A DNA stretch of 64,000 nt from Rhizobium sp. CSW-27 (GTDB lineage Bacteria > Pseudomonadota > Alphaproteobacteria > Rhizobiales > Rhizobiaceae), in NCBI RefSeq assembly GCF_018760785.1, contig NZ_JAHHZO010000002.1, positions 372,001 to 436,000 on the forward strand, written 5' to 3'. Both the position numbers and the translations under genes were made by a program. The notes under the pieces are model-generated. The model saw only the letters and a list, made by a program, of their open reading frames with translations, was not told where the DNA came from and ran no database searches. Shown here one piece after another: positions 9,874-19,376 of this stretch (the first letter of the stretch is position 1; every line of letters begins with the position of its first letter).

Positions 9874-11841
9874 GTGGCAGATTTGCCATCGTGTAACCGC
9901 AATTCACGGTCATGTGAGACAACGCCTGATGTTGTCTGTCAGACGGGGAACGACTTGCCGTATCAGTATGCAGTTTCAACGCCTTCGGGTGACAGCGGAT
10001 GGCGGCCGGCAAGGCGCTTGGCTCAGGAATTCCTGAAGCGCGTCGCGGTTGCCTTCCTCTCGTTGGCGCTCAGTGTCTCGGCCGTTTCCATGCAGGTGCG
10101 TTCCGCCGCCGCGGCTGGCGAGACCCGCACACTGAAGCTTTATTTCGTCCATACCGGCGAGCGTGCCGAAATCACCTTCAAGCGCAATGGTCGTTTCGAC
10201 CCCAAGGGTCTGCAGGAACTGAACCGCTTCCTGCGCGACTGGCGGCGCAACGAGCCGACCCGCATGGACCCGCGCCTGTTCGATCTGGTGTGGGAGGTCT
10301 ATCGCCGCGTCGGCGCCACCGATTACATCCATGTCGTCTCCGCCTATCGTTCGCCCACGACCAACGGCATGCTGCGTTCGCGCACCAAGGGCGTGGCGAA
10401 GAACAGCCAGCACATGCTGGGCAAGGCCATGGACTTCTTCATCCCGGGCGTGAAGCTTGCCACCCTGCGCCGCACCGCCATGCAGATGCAGGTGGGCGGT
10501 GTCGGCTTCTATCCCACCTCCGGCTCGCCCTTCGTGCATCTCGATGTCGGCAGCGTGCGCGCCTGGCCGCGCATGCAGCGTGACGAGCTGGTGCAGCTCT
10601 TCCCGAACGGCAATACCATGCACATTCCCGCCGATGGCAAGCCGTTGCCCGGCTACGAACAGGCGGTTGCCGATTACAAGCGTCGCGTCGGCTCCGAATC
10701 GATCCAGATCGCCGGCACGGCCGGCGGTGCGGCCTCGTCCAGCCAGCGCAAGCGGCCGGATACCCTGATGGCCATGCTGTTCGGCGGCAGCGGCGACGAA
10801 GACGAGGATGCCGAATCCATCGCCGCGCCGGAGGCTGCGCCGCAGCGCCCGGCCGTTCGTGCGCCGGTGCAGCAGGCCGCCGAACCGGAAGAGGAAACGG
10901 CGCCTGCCGCTCCCGTTGCCACGGCACCCGTCGCGGTTGCCGCGCTTGCGCCGGACGTGACCGCGCCGGTGCCGCTGGCCCGGCCTGCCTTCAGGGATGC
11001 GGCCGCCAATGGCGGGCTTGCCACCGCGCTGCTGCCGTCGTCGCGCAACGCCGCCCAGGAAGCGCTGCAGGCGGCTCTGCCGGTTGCGCCGGCAATGCCG
11101 ATGGCGCGTCCGGATGACGGTGCTGCCCAGCCCGTCGATCTGGCAGGCGTGGCGGTGCCTGTACCGACCCTGCTTGGCCCGCGTCGCATGCAGGGCGATG
11201 CCGAGCCGAGCGGCATCGTGACCGCATCCGTCAATGGGGGGGAGGCGGCGGGCGTGCTGCTGGCCTCCGTTCCGGTTCCGGCGCATCGTCCGGACTCTGT
11301 CGCGCCGCCGGCACCGTCCGTGGCAACCGCTGCCGCCTCCGGTCCGCAGCCCGTTCCGCCTCTGTCGCGCCAGCCGGTGCTGACACCCACCATGCTGGTC
11401 GAGGTGGCACGCAGCGCCAATTATTACCGTACGGCCGCGCATCAGCCCGCGCCCGCCGAGCCCAGCGTCGAGGTCGCCTCGGCCGAGCAACCCTCCGCCA
11501 ATGACGAGGTCGGCCGCATGATCTTCAACGACGGCTTCGATCCGCCCAAGGCTTCGGGCGTCGGCGCGCCCGGCAAGGTGGTCAAGGGCGGTGCGGTGAC
11601 GAAGCTTGGCGGAACACCCGCCAATCCCGGCACCAAGGTGCTGACCGGCAACATGCTGGCGGCCTGGGCGACGGCGACCAGGCGCACGGATGCGGTTGCC
11701 TCGATGAAGGCACCGCGCCTGATCACCCGTGCGATCAGCAGCGATTATTCCGCAGCCTACAGCGAAGGGTTCAAGCCGGTCTCGACGACCGCGAACATCG
11801 ATCCCAACCGCTTCAGTGGCGCAAACCCGGCCAAGCCCTGA
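9874..11841 (+). CDS. DUF882 / M15-fold protein, exported, with long Ala-Pro-rich tail
   Basis: Envelope protein whose first half is a DUF882 domain (YcbK-like, peptidase M15 fold). The putative zinc ligands appear as SQHMLGKAMDF and FVHLDVG. A cell-wall amidase or peptidase role is inferred from the fold. The second half (about residues 270-600) is a disordered Ala/Pro/Val-rich region with many PVP and RPD stretches, probably spanning the periplasm. The longest frame starts at GTG 9874, giving about 48 residues before the hydrophobic segment. An in-frame TTG at 10018, preceded by AAGG, would give a classic signal peptide (AQEFLKRVAVAFLSLALS, ending AAAA-GE) and may be the real start. Confidence 0.8.
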   Translation: MADLPSCNRNSRSCETTPDVVCQTGNDLPYQYAVSTPSGDSGWRPARRLAQEFLKRVAVAFLSLALSVSAVSMQVRSAAAAGETRTLKLYFVHTGERAEITFKRNGRFDPKGLQELNRFLRDWRRNEPTRMDPRLFDLVWEVYRRVGATDYIHVVSAYRSPTTNGMLRSRTKGVAKNSQHMLGKAMDFFIPGVKLATLRRTAMQMQVGGVGFYPTSGSPFVHLDVGSVRAWPRMQRDELVQLFPNGNTMHIPADGKPLPGYEQAVADYKRRVGSESIQIAGTAGGAASSSQRKRPDTLMAMLFGGSGDEDEDAESIAAPEAAPQRPAVRAPVQQAAEPEEETAPAAPVATAPVAVAALAPDVTAPVPLARPAFRDAAANGGLATALLPSSRNAAQEALQAALPVAPAMPMARPDDGAAQPVDLAGVAVPVPTLLGPRRMQGDAEPSGIVTASVNGGEAAGVLLASVPVPAHRPDSVAPPAPSVATAAASGPQPVPPLSRQPVLTPTMLVEVARSANYYRTAAHQPAPAEPSVEVASAEQPSANDEVGRMIFNDGFDPPKASGVGAPGKVVKGGAVTKLGGTPANPGTKVLTGNMLAAWATATRRTDAVASMKAPRLITRAISSDYSAAYSEGFKPVSTTANIDPNRFSGANPAKP

Positions 11842-11878
11842 GGCGCCCGGGTCCCTCCCTGCCGGCAGCCTTCAAACG

Positions 11879-11918
11879 AAAATCCCGTCCACACCGGCAG
11901 GCGAGGACGGGATTTTTT
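11879..11918. terminator. bidirectional terminator between the DUF882 gene and gapR
   Basis: Perfect 12-base stem AAAATCCCGTCC / GGACGGGATTTT with a 14-base loop, flanked by A residues on the left and six Ts on the right. It sits 38 bases after the DUF882 stop and 26 bases from the end of the convergent gapR gene, so it can serve both. Confidence 0.85.
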
Positions 11919-11943
11919 GCGTTTCCGGTTCGGCCGTCGCGGC

Positions 11944-12213
11944 TCAGGCGGCGTCTTCGTCCGGGGCCACCACCATGCCGAGCGCCTGCAGATAGGTGTC
12001 GAGGATAAGGTCCTCTTCCATCCGCTCCTGTTCGTCCTTCTTGCGCAGCGCGATCACCTTCTTGAGGATCTTCGTGTCGAAGCCCATGGATTTCGCCTCG
12101 CCATAGACATCCTTGATGTCGTCGGCGATGGTCTTCTTTTCCTCTTCGAGTCTTTCGATGCGCTCGACAAAGGCGCGGAGTTGGTCGCGGGCGACGCCAT
12201 GGGCATCAGACAT
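11944..12213 (-). CDS. gapR: GapR-type nucleoid-associated protein (DUF2312)
   Basis: 89-residue protein matching GapR, the essential alphaproteobacterial chromosome-structuring protein that in Caulobacter clamps overtwisted DNA and aids topoisomerases. It has the same length as Caulobacter GapR and the family core: [38 protein letters not shown] and [14 protein letters not shown]. The N-terminal half is a predicted coiled coil. The ATG at 12213 has a near-ideal AGGAGG five bases upstream; the frame extends eight codons further but without support. It is the last gene of a minus-strand group after N-formylglutamate amidohydrolase and DUF1244. Confidence 0.92.
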   Translation of the reverse strand: MSDAHGVARDQLRAFVERIERLEEEKKTIADDIKDVYGEAKSMGFDTKILKKVIALRKKDEQERMEEDLILDTYLQALGMVVAPDEDAA

Positions 12214-12304
12214 CGGGGCCTCCTGTCTTTCTGACAATTTGAGTGGGTGCAGTCACCTGCCGCGAACGGAAGGCAAGGTCAAGGCGTTTCGCGGCGGCGT
12301 AAGG

Positions 12305-12610
12305 TCATTTGTGCGGTTTGCTATCGGCGAAGGCGGCCTTCTGGCTGTCGCTCGCCTCGGTCTGGTAGAGGCGCTTCCAGTCCTCGTAGGCCATTCCATA
12401 GACCATTTCGCGTGAGGCATCCTTGCTGACGGGCAGGCCGCGTGCCTCGGCCGCCTCGCGATACCAGTTGGACAGACAGTTGCGGCAGAAGCCGGCGAGG
12501 TTCATCATGTCGATGTTCTGCACGTCGGTGCGCTCGCGCAGATGTGCGACGAGACGGCGGAAGGCGGCGGCTTCCAGTTCCAGGCGCTGCTGTTCGGTCA
12601 GGTCGCTCAT
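12305..12610 (-). CDS. DUF1244 protein
   Basis: 101-residue cytoplasmic protein of the DUF1244 family, conserved in Proteobacteria without a firm function. Typical blocks are FRRLVAHLRERTDVQNIDMM, FCRNCLSNWY and PVSKDASREMVYGMAYEDWK; a CxxC pair within FCRNCL could bind metal. The ATG at 12610 has a GGAGG site seven bases upstream; a longer frame (to 12700) lacks family residues. It starts 28 bases after the N-formylglutamate amidohydrolase gene ends, so the two are probably co-transcribed. Confidence 0.85.
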   Translation of the reverse strand: MSDLTEQQRLELEAAAFRRLVAHLRERTDVQNIDMMNLAGFCRNCLSNWYREAAEARGLPVSKDASREMVYGMAYEDWKRLYQTEASDSQKAAFADSKPHK

Positions 12611-12638
12611 CGGTGTCCTCCGTGCGGGGTGGTGTCTC

Positions 12639-13436
12639 TCAGGCATAGGGCCCGGTGCGTGAGGCAAAAATACGGTATTCGTGCAGGGCCGGATCGGCAT
12701 TCAGCGTCGAAAACACCGGCGCCAGCCGCTCGGCCCAGGCATCGATGCCGGCCTCGTCGCCGATCAGATCCTGACGCACCTCCAGCAGTGCATGCGCAAT
12801 GCCCTTCATCATGCAGTGACGATACATGGTATCGCCCTTCAGCGCCCCGTCATAGGGCTCGTTGTCGCCGACAAGGATGTCGCCCGGCGCGCGAAGGGCG
12901 CGAAGCAGCGGCAGCACGGCGCGGTCATCCGTGTCCCACAGCACGGCGGCATGCCACGGGCGTGGCACGCCCTTCCAGGCCGGCGTGTAGGAATGCAGCG
13001 ACAGCACCAGCGGCGCCCTGCCGCTGGCCGCTGCCACGGCCGCAATCTCTGCTTCCACCGCGCGGTGATAGGGCCGGTGGTAGGTGTCGAGCCGGTTCTG
13101 CCATTCGTCGGCGGACAGCGGGTGATTGCCCGGAATGATCGCGCCGTCGGAAATGCGCATGATCAGCGTCGGATCGTCCTCGCCGCGATTGGGATCGATC
13201 AGCAGGCGCGAGAAGCAGGAAAGCACAGCCGGCACGCCAAGACGTTCGGCAAGCCGGCGCGTAAGCCCCTCCACACCGATATCATAGGCAATGTGGCGGG
13301 CGAAGGCAGCGGGGTCGAGGCCGAGTGTGCCATACTGGGGCGGCAGCCGGTTCATTGCATGATCGGCGAGCAGCACCATGCCCCTGTCATGATGTCCGGC
13401 TATGATTTCGTGAGAAGGGAAAGTCTGCATTGCCAT
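12639..13436 (-). CDS. N-formylglutamate amidohydrolase family protein
   Basis: 265-residue putative amidohydrolase that would release formate and glutamate from N-formylglutamate, the last step of one histidine-degradation route. Family blocks visible are LLADHAMNRLPP, RHIAYDIGVEGLTRRLAERL, SRLLIDPNRGEDDPTLI and LVLSLHSYTPAW. No other hut genes are nearby, so the real substrate may differ. The ATG at 13436 is used; another ATG six bases later is equally possible, and the ribosome-binding site is weak. It heads a minus-strand group with DUF1244 and gapR. Confidence 0.85.
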   Translation of the reverse strand: MAMQTFPSHEIIAGHHDRGMVLLADHAMNRLPPQYGTLGLDPAAFARHIAYDIGVEGLTRRLAERLGVPAVLSCFSRLLIDPNRGEDDPTLIMRISDGAIIPGNHPLSADEWQNRLDTYHRPYHRAVEAEIAAVAAASGRAPLVLSLHSYTPAWKGVPRPWHAAVLWDTDDRAVLPLLRALRAPGDILVGDNEPYDGALKGDTMYRHCMMKGIAHALLEVRQDLIGDEAGIDAWAERLAPVFSTLNADPALHEYRIFASRTGPYA

Positions 13437-13621
13437 TCGCTTGCCCGAATTTGCATGTGTCTGGCCTTGCTGTTCGCATGTCGCAGGGGGCCGGCGCAAG
13501 CCGCAACCGAGCGAAGTCAACCGGTAACCAAGCGATTATAATCGATTAGATTTCATTGACTTTCGAGAGGCGGCGGGCGAAGACAGTGCATATCAAATCT
13601 CATGGAGTCCCAACGGAAGCC

Positions 13622-14089
13622 GTGTCGAAAAGCCTATTGTCGAAAATCTCTCTGAGATTGCTGCCGTCGCTTGCCCTTGCCGTGGTCAGTGCCCCCGTCA
13701 TCCTGTTTGCCAATGTTGCGCATGCGGATTTCCGTGTCTGCAATGGCACACCCAATCTCGTCGGCGTGGCGATCGGCTATCGCGCCGGCGATGGCTGGGT
13801 GTCGGAAGGCTGGTGGCAGGTTCCCGCCTCCAGCTGTGCCACGCTGATCGAGGGTGAGCTGCAGTCCCGCTATTATTATCTCTATGCCGAGGACGCCGCG
13901 CGCGGCGGCCGCTGGACAGGTGACGTGAACATGTGCGTCGCGGAAAACGAGTTCAAGATCGTGGGTGTCGGCGACTGCTTCGCGCGGGGGTACCAGCGCA
14001 TGGGATTCAAGGAATATGACACCGGTCGCCAGGGGAGCTGGATGGTCCAGCTGTCCGATACGCCGGGCACGCAAGAAGGCCAGAACTGA
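13622..14089 (+). CDS. DUF1036 exported protein
   Basis: Secreted or periplasmic protein of about 155 residues with a DUF1036 domain. A GTG at 13622 preceded by GGAAG gives a signal peptide ending VAHA-DF; the frame opens earlier at a TTG at 13556, which has no good site. The mature part has the family pattern FRVCNGTPNLVGVAIGYR, EGWW and SRYYYLYAEDA, with four cysteines (CNGT, SSCAT, NMCVA, GDCFA) that could form two disulfides. Its TGA overlaps the pyruvate kinase ATG by one base, so the pair is translationally coupled. The function of the family is unknown. Confidence 0.8.
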   Translation: MSKSLLSKISLRLLPSLALAVVSAPVILFANVAHADFRVCNGTPNLVGVAIGYRAGDGWVSEGWWQVPASSCATLIEGELQSRYYYLYAEDAARGGRWTGDVNMCVAENEFKIVGVGDCFARGYQRMGFKEYDTGRQGSWMVQLSDTPGTQEGQN

Positions 14090-15528
14090 TGAAGCGCAAC
14101 CGCAAAGTAAAGATCCTCGCAACGCTCGGGCCGGCATCTTCCGAAGAGGCGATGATCGAGAAGCTGCATTTGGCCGGCGCCGATCTTTTCCGCATCAACA
14201 TGAGCCATGCCAGCCATGACGTGATGCGCACGCTGATTGCCCGTATCCGCTCCGTCGAGGCCCGCAACGGTCGCCCGATCGGCATTCTCGCCGACCTGCA
14301 GGGACCGAAGCTGCGTGTGGGCAAGTTTGCCAACACCAAGGTGACGCTGGAGCCCGGCCAGACCTTCACGCTCGACAATAACGAGACGCTGGGCGATGAA
14401 ACGCGCGTCTTCCTGCCGCATCCGGAAATCCTGGAAGCCGTGAAGCCCGGCCATCGCCTGCTGATCGATGACGGCAAGCTGCAGCTGCGCGCCGAACAGT
14501 GCGACGGCAAGAGCATCGTCTGCACCGTGATTGCCGGCACCTCGATCTCCGACCGCAAGGGCGTCAGCCTGCCCGACACCCTGCTCGGCGTCGGGGTTCT
14601 CACCGACAAGGACCGTGCCGACCTCGATGCCGTGCTTGCCACCGAAGAGGTGGATTGGGTTGCGCTTTCCTTCGTGCAGCGTCCGGAAGATCTGGCCGAG
14701 GTGCGCAAGATCTCGCGCGGTCGCGTCGGCCTGATGTCGAAGATCGAAAAGCCGCAGGCGATCGACCGGATCGAGGAAATCATCGAATTGTCCGACGCGC
14801 TGATGGTGGCACGCGGCGATCTGGGCGTGGAAATGCCGCTGGAATCCGTTCCCGGCCTGCAGAAGCAGCTGACGCGCGCATGTCGCCGCGCCGGCAAGCC
14901 GGTGGTGGTTGCCACCCAGATGCTGGAATCGATGATCACCGCCCCGGTTCCGACCCGCGCCGAAGTGTCGGACGTGGCCACCGCCGTGTTCGAAGGCGCC
15001 GATGCGATCATGCTCTCGGCCGAATCGGCCTCGGGCCAGTATCCGGTCGAAGCGATCTCGACCATGGCCTCGATCGCCAGCACCGTCGAGCGCGATCCTT
15101 ACTATTCCAACATCATCTATGCGCAGCGCCCGCAGCCGGAAGCAACCGGCGCCGATGCGATTTCGCTTGCCGCGCGTCAGATCGCCGAGACACTGAACCT
15201 CTCGGCCATCGTCACCTACACCTCGTCCGGCACCACCGGTCTGCGTGCCTCGCGCGAGCGTCCGCAGGTGCCGATCATAGCGCTCTCGCCGATCGTGCAG
15301 ACCGCGCGCCGCCTGTCCGTCTGCTGGGGCATGCATTGCGTGGTGGCGCAGGAGCCGACCGATCTCGACGACATGGTCAACAAGGCCTGCCGTATCGTAG
15401 CCTCCGAAGGTTTTGGCAAGCCGGGCGACCGCATCATCATCTCGGCCGGCGTTCCGCTCGGCACGCCGGGTGCCACCAACATGCTGCGCATCGCCTATAT
15501 CGGCCCGGACGGCCAGTCGGGCGTGTGA
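14089..15528 (+). CDS. pyk: pyruvate kinase
   Basis: 479-residue pyruvate kinase converting phosphoenolpyruvate and ADP to pyruvate and ATP. Active-site blocks are all present: TLGPAS and FRINMSHAS near the N-terminus, DLQGPKLRVG, the MSKIEKPQAIDRIEEI region with the catalytic lysine, VARGDLGVEMP, and VATQMLESM. The C-terminal allosteric domain is complete. It overlaps the DUF1036 gene by one base and is followed by a rho-independent terminator. This is a second central-carbon gene location, apart from the gap-pgk-fba cluster further on. Confidence 0.97.
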   Translation: MKRNRKVKILATLGPASSEEAMIEKLHLAGADLFRINMSHASHDVMRTLIARIRSVEARNGRPIGILADLQGPKLRVGKFANTKVTLEPGQTFTLDNNETLGDETRVFLPHPEILEAVKPGHRLLIDDGKLQLRAEQCDGKSIVCTVIAGTSISDRKGVSLPDTLLGVGVLTDKDRADLDAVLATEEVDWVALSFVQRPEDLAEVRKISRGRVGLMSKIEKPQAIDRIEEIIELSDALMVARGDLGVEMPLESVPGLQKQLTRACRRAGKPVVVATQMLESMITAPVPTRAEVSDVATAVFEGADAIMLSAESASGQYPVEAISTMASIASTVERDPYYSNIIYAQRPQPEATGADAISLAARQIAETLNLSAIVTYTSSGTTGLRASRERPQVPIIALSPIVQTARRLSVCWGMHCVVAQEPTDLDDMVNKACRIVASEGFGKPGDRIIISAGVPLGTPGATNMLRIAYIGPDGQSGV

Positions 15529-15555
15529 TTGCCGCCAGCATCAGGATGCAATGGA

Positions 15556-15580
15556 AGAGGGGGCTTCGGCTCCCTTTTTT
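15556..15580 (+). terminator. rho-independent terminator of pyk
   Basis: AGGGGGC / GCTCCCT stem with a UUCG tetraloop (one G-T pair), followed directly by six Ts, 28 bases past the pyruvate kinase stop. Confidence 0.8.
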
Positions 15581-15615
15581 GTTGGCCGGGCTGAGGGGCC
15601 CGGTGCCGATACCTG

Positions 15616-16635
15616 TCAGCGAACGGCGTTTTCCGCGGCGATCCGTTCCTCCACCTGCCGCGCCATTGTGTCCAGATTCCGCTCCCGGCCGGCGAGCTTT
15701 TCGATGGCAGCAATGGCCAGATCCGTCGCCATGTAATCAGGCTTGTGGCCGAGCCCCTTTACCCAGACGAGTTCGGAGCGGGCGAGGTCCCGCTTGAGCC
15801 CGGTCGAATGGATATTGGCGAGCACGACCGGATCGCTGTCGCCGGTCACGATCACGGCGGGGCTGCCGATTTCGCGATAGCGTGGCGCGGTACGGGTCAC
15901 ATAGGCGAGCAGGCTTGCGACATCGCGGGCATTATGGCGGAAGGTTGCCGGGCGCAGCACCAGTGCGGGCGCGCCTTCCTCGAGATAGCTGTCCCGGCGC
16001 GGATTGGGGAAAAACACGCCGCGGGTGGCCTTGTCCATGATCGCAAGGCCCGCGGGCATCACGAGCGTGTGGCTGAACAGCCAGCCGAGCACCGGCGTCG
16101 AGGCCAGCCGGTAATGCCAGTCGATGCCGCCCGGCCAGGGATGGGTGGCGGGCGCAAGGAACAGGGTTCCGATCACCTTGTCCGGGTGGAAGAGGGCCAA
16201 ACTCGCCGCAATCGCGCCGCCGAAGGAATGGCCGACGATGATCGCCCGCTCGATGCCTCGCTTTTCCATCAGGCGCGCGATCGCCGCAGCCTGTCCGTCC
16301 GGCGTGGCATTCGCCTTGCCGCCGCGTTCGGAATATCCGTGGCCGGGACGGTCCACGAAGAGCAGTTCTGCGCGGTCCTTCAGGGGAGCCAGGAACGCCG
16401 CCTCCTGGTCGCGCAGATTGCCGCTCGCGCCGTGGATGAAGACAATCGGAGGAAGGTCGGATGCGGGGCCCTCCGGCACGTGCAGGGCATTCAGCCGGTA
16501 GCCGCCGATATCGGTAAGGTCGCCGATATTGGGGAAGCGGCGCTCGATGCGGGCGGCCTGCCAGGCGGTGAAGCCGAAGGCGCAGGCGAGGAGAAGTCCG
16601 GTTAGGGAAAGGAGGAGCGGCAGCACGAGCGGCAT
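15616..16635 (-). CDS. alpha/beta hydrolase, membrane-anchored
   Basis: 339-residue alpha/beta-hydrolase-fold protein with an N-terminal transmembrane anchor (about residues 3-25, Leu-rich). The oxyanion region is VFIHGASGNLRD, the nucleophile elbow is GHSFGG (Ser about 130), an acid lies in VTGDSDPVV, and the histidine is in GLGHKPD. The ATG at 16635 directly follows the TPR gene (seven-base gap), so the two form an operon; the longer frame runs back into that gene. The substrate is unknown. The HGASGN and VDRPGHGYSERG segments resemble epoxide-hydrolase/haloperoxidase-like subfamilies. Confidence 0.85.
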   Translation of the reverse strand: MPLVLPLLLSLTGLLLACAFGFTAWQAARIERRFPNIGDLTDIGGYRLNALHVPEGPASDLPPIVFIHGASGNLRDQEAAFLAPLKDRAELLFVDRPGHGYSERGGKANATPDGQAAAIARLMEKRGIERAIIVGHSFGGAIAASLALFHPDKVIGTLFLAPATHPWPGGIDWHYRLASTPVLGWLFSHTLVMPAGLAIMDKATRGVFFPNPRRDSYLEEGAPALVLRPATFRHNARDVASLLAYVTRTAPRYREIGSPAVIVTGDSDPVVLANIHSTGLKRDLARSELVWVKGLGHKPDYMATDLAIAAIEKLAGRERNLDTMARQVEERIAAENAVR

Positions 16636-16642
16636 CCGGGCG

Positions 16643-17233
16643 TCAGGTGCGGCTGCCGGCCAGCTTTTCGGAGAGCTTTTCCACGGCCTCCTGCGCGTCG
16701 CGGTCGGCGGGATAGATGTCCAGGAAACGCTCCCAGGCCCGCAGGGCCGGTTCATCCTCGCCCGCTTCGGTCAGGATCGTCGCCATGCCGGCGATGGCGG
16801 GGAAATAGCGCGGGTCCTTCTTCAGGACCTCGTTGATATCGGCCATGGACTTGCGCGTGTCACCCATCGCGTAGTGCAGCGTGGCCCGGCGGTTCCAGGC
16901 CTCGACATAGTCCGGCTGCAGCACCGTCACCTGGTCGAGGAAATCCAGAGCGGCGGCGTTCTTCTTCTGGTCGATGGACCGGTCGGCCCACTGCATCAGC
17001 AGATTGATGGTGGCGCTGCCGGAATCCTTCCAGTCACTCATGATCTGGCTGGCAATGCTGCGTGCCTTGTCGGGATCGCGCTCGCGCTTCAGCGCCTCGA
17101 ACAGCGTCTGCTCGGTGCTTTCGGGCGTCGGCGTGGAACTCGCGCCTGTTTCCGTTCCGGCATCCTGCGCCAGGGCAGGGGCCGAGGAGAGGGCGGCAAG
17201 AATCAGCAGGGCAGGCAAACGGAAAAAGCGCAT
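16643..17233 (-). CDS. periplasmic tetratricopeptide-repeat protein
   Basis: 196-residue exported protein with a clear signal peptide (cleavage near ALA-QDA), a Thr/Ser/Pro-rich linker, then about three TPR-like helical repeats (segments AALDFLDQVTVLQPDYVEAW, RATLHYAMGDTRKSMADINE and EPALRAWERFLDIYPADRDA). TPR domains mediate protein contacts. It lies just upstream of the membrane-anchored hydrolase and is probably co-transcribed, which suggests a shared envelope role. No more specific function is supported. Confidence 0.82.
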   Translation of the reverse strand: MRFFRLPALLILAALSSAPALAQDAGTETGASSTPTPESTEQTLFEALKRERDPDKARSIASQIMSDWKDSGSATINLLMQWADRSIDQKKNAAALDFLDQVTVLQPDYVEAWNRRATLHYAMGDTRKSMADINEVLKKDPRYFPAIAGMATILTEAGEDEPALRAWERFLDIYPADRDAQEAVEKLSEKLAGSRT

Positions 17234-17324
17234 GCGGTTAGATTAAACCGCATGCGCCTGATGGGAAACCCAAATTCAACAGGTTTCGACAAAGTGATCC
17301 GGCGAGCCGAAGCTCAACCTGCAA

Positions 17325-17450
17325 TCAGCCCTGGCGAGCCTTGAAGCGCGGGTTCTGCTTGTTGATGATGTAAACGCGGCCCTTGCGGCGAACCAGACGG
17401 TTATCGCGATGACGGGCCTTAAGCGCTTTGAGCGAGTTCTTGATCTTCAT
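17325..17450 (-). CDS. rpmJ: 50S ribosomal protein L36, cysteine-free form
   Basis: 41-residue ribosomal protein reading [18 protein letters not shown] at its start and ending in NPRFKARQG. This is the long alphaproteobacterial form with no cysteine, so it cannot bind the zinc found in the classical type. It was read directly from the sequence because it is very short. The start is the ATG at 17450. It lies alone between the TPR gene and the purEK terminator. Confidence 0.95.
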   Translation of the reverse strand: MKIKNSLKALKARHRDNRLVRRKGRVYIINKQNPRFKARQG

Positions 17451-17502
17451 TGTTCTGATCCGCGTATTCGACGGGCGCTTGGCCCACTCATGTCTCTGAC
17501 AA

Positions 17503-17527
17503 TCAAAAGAGCGCCTGAGGCGCCCTT
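17503..17527 (-). terminator. terminator of the purE-purK operon
   Basis: Seven-base stem GGGCGCC / GGCGCTC with a three-base loop, followed on the minus strand by TTTT, 73 bases past the purK stop and just ahead of rpmJ. Confidence 0.65.
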
Positions 17528-17599
17528 CTTTAGGATGGGAGGCTGATACAGGTTCGTCACACCTCTGTCAACCGCAGGAGCCCGGCGGGGCAGGGCATT

Positions 17600-18658
17600 T
17601 CACCGCAAAAGCCGGGTGACGTGGCCCATCTTGCGGCCCGCCCTGGCCTCGGTCTTGCCGTAGAGATGCACCAGCACATCCGGGGTGGCAAGCCATTGCG
17701 GCAGCTCGGCCATGTCGTCGCCGATCAGATTCGTCATCACGCAGTCGGAATGGCGCCGAGGATTGCCGAGCGGCAGGCCGGCCACTGCGCGGATATGCTG
17801 CTCGAACTGCGAAATGACGCAGGCAGCCTCCGTCCAGTGGCCGGAATTGTGGACGCGGGGCGCAATCTCGTTGGCGATCAGCGCGCCGTCCGCCATCACG
17901 AAGAATTCCATGCCGATCACGCCAACATAATCGAGCGCGGCCAGCAGGCGCTCGGCCGCGCCGAAGGCGGCCCCGGCGGTTGCGGCGCCGATTCGGGCCG
18001 GCAGGGTGGAGGTGTGCAGGATGCCGTTGCGGTGCACATTCTCCGCCACGTCGAAGGCCTTCACCGTGCCGTCGGTGCCGCGGGCGGCAATCACGGACAC
18101 CTCGCGCTCGAAGGCGACGAAGCTTTCGAGGATCAGCGGCACGCCGCCCATCGCGGCAAAGGCGCCGGCCGGATCGTCCTCGTGCGCGCGGAACACGCGC
18201 TGGCCCTTGCCGTCATAGCCGAGGCGACGGGTCTTCAGTACGCCGCGGCCGCCGAAATCGGCGAGCGCCCGCTCCAGAGCCTGCTGGGAATCGACCGCAT
18301 GGAAGCGTGCCGTCTCGATGCCGCAGTCGTTCAGGAAGCGCTTTTCCGTCAGGCGGTCCTGCGCGACGTCGAGCGCCTTCGGTGGCGGATAGACCGGCCG
18401 GCTGAGCGCCAGATGCGCGGCGGCGGCCACCGGCACGTTCTCGAATTCGTAGGTGATGACGTCGCAGGCCGCGGCAAGTTCGTCGAGGGCCTGCGGGTCG
18501 TCATAGGCGGCGACGATCTGCCGGTTCGCCACCTGGGCTGCGGGGCAATCGGCCTGCGGTTCCAGAATGATGGTGCGGAAGTTCAGCCGGGCGGCGGCCA
18601 TCGCCAGCATGCGGCCCAGCTGGCCGCCGCCGATGATGCCAATGGTGGAAAGCGTCAT
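17600..18658 (-). CDS. purK: 5-(carboxyamino)imidazole ribonucleotide synthase
   Basis: 352-residue ATP-grasp enzyme that carboxylates aminoimidazole ribonucleotide using ATP and bicarbonate in purine synthesis. The N-terminal nucleotide-fold motif is [15 protein letters not shown]-grasp blocks include [39 protein letters not shown] and [13 protein letters not shown]. The length is normal. The ATG at 18658 overlaps the purE stop by four bases (ATGA), so the two genes are translationally coupled. The product goes straight to PurE. Confidence 0.97.
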   Translation of the reverse strand: MTLSTIGIIGGGQLGRMLAMAAARLNFRTIILEPQADCPAAQVANRQIVAAYDDPQALDELAAACDVITYEFENVPVAAAAHLALSRPVYPPPKALDVAQDRLTEKRFLNDCGIETARFHAVDSQQALERALADFGGRGVLKTRRLGYDGKGQRVFRAHEDDPAGAFAAMGGVPLILESFVAFEREVSVIAARGTDGTVKAFDVAENVHRNGILHTSTLPARIGAATAGAAFGAAERLLAALDYVGVIGMEFFVMADGALIANEIAPRVHNSGHWTEAACVISQFEQHIRAVAGLPLGNPRRHSDCVMTNLIGDDMAELPQWLATPDVLVHLYGKTEARAGRKMGHVTRLLR

Positions 18659-19176
18659 GGCGCCTCGTCTATGGGGTAATCTGCAACGGATGCCGTCTGG
18701 CGGGTGCGGTATTCGTCCAGCCGGTCGGCGAGATCGTCGTCGGAGAGCGCCAGCACGGCGGCAGCCAGCAGGGCTGCATTGACGGCGCCGGCGCGGCCGA
18801 TGGCAAGCGTGCCGACGGGAATGCCGGCCGGCATCTGCACGATGGAATAGAGGCTGTCGAGGCCGGACATGGATTTCGACTGCACGGGCACGCCGAAGAC
18901 GGGCAGGGGGGTGAGCGCCGCGACCATGCCGGGCAGGTGGGCCGCGCCGCCGGCGCCGGCAATGATCACCTGAAAACCTTCCTCGCGCGCGCCCTTGGCA
19001 AAGGCCACCATGCGATCGGGCGTGCGATGCGCGGAGACGATCCTGGCCTCATACCCCACATCCAGCGCATCCAGCGTGTCTGCGGCATTCTTCATGGTTT
19101 CCCAGTCGGACTGGCTTCCCATGATGATGGCAACCGGCGGTCTCTCCTGCGGCAATCTTGCGTCCTCCGTCCTCAC
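18655..19176 (-). CDS. purE: 5-(carboxyamino)imidazole ribonucleotide mutase
   Basis: Class I PurE, which moves the carboxylate of N5-CAIR to give CAIR. Active-site motifs GSQSDWETM and SAHRTPDR, and the glycine-rich [12 protein letters not shown], are intact. The longest frame starts with a GTG at 19176 that overlaps the previous stop as GTGA. An in-frame TTG at 19155 has a much better GGAGG eight bases upstream and fits the family's short N-terminus ([10 protein letters not shown]), so the true start may be 19155. It is coupled to purK downstream. Confidence 0.95.
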   Translation of the reverse strand: MRTEDARLPQERPPVAIIMGSQSDWETMKNAADTLDALDVGYEARIVSAHRTPDRMVAFAKGAREEGFQVIIAGAGGAAHLPGMVAALTPLPVFGVPVQSKSMSGLDSLYSIVQMPAGIPVGTLAIGRAGAVNAALLAAAVLALSDDDLADRLDEYRTRQTASVADYPIDEAP

Positions 19177-19376
19177 GCGATGATGTCTGGAACGATCTGG
19201 TCTTCGAGCTGGCTCATCTTGTCCTTGATGGCGAGCTTCTTCTTCTTCATGCGCTGGATACGCAAGGCCTCGCAGCCGGTCTCGATCATGGCGTTGATGG
19301 CCGCATCGTAGTCTTCGTGCTCCTGACGGAGCCGTGCCAGCGCCAGCCTGATGTCCGCCTGTTCCTGATCGGCCAT
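19173..19376 (-). CDS. YdcH-family small protein (DUF465)
   Basis: 67-residue helical protein of the YdcH/DUF465 group, function unknown. The core [15 protein letters not shown] and [16 protein letters not shown] is typical: a helical hairpin followed by a very basic stretch. The ATG at 19376 (MADQEQAD) with GGGGA upstream is chosen over a longer frame. Its stop overlaps the possible purE GTG by four bases, placing it at the head of a purE-purK transcript. A divergent paralogue lies at 19737. Confidence 0.82.
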   Translation of the reverse strand: MADQEQADIRLALARLRQEHEDYDAAINAMIETGCEALRIQRMKKKKLAIKDKMSQLEDQIVPDIIA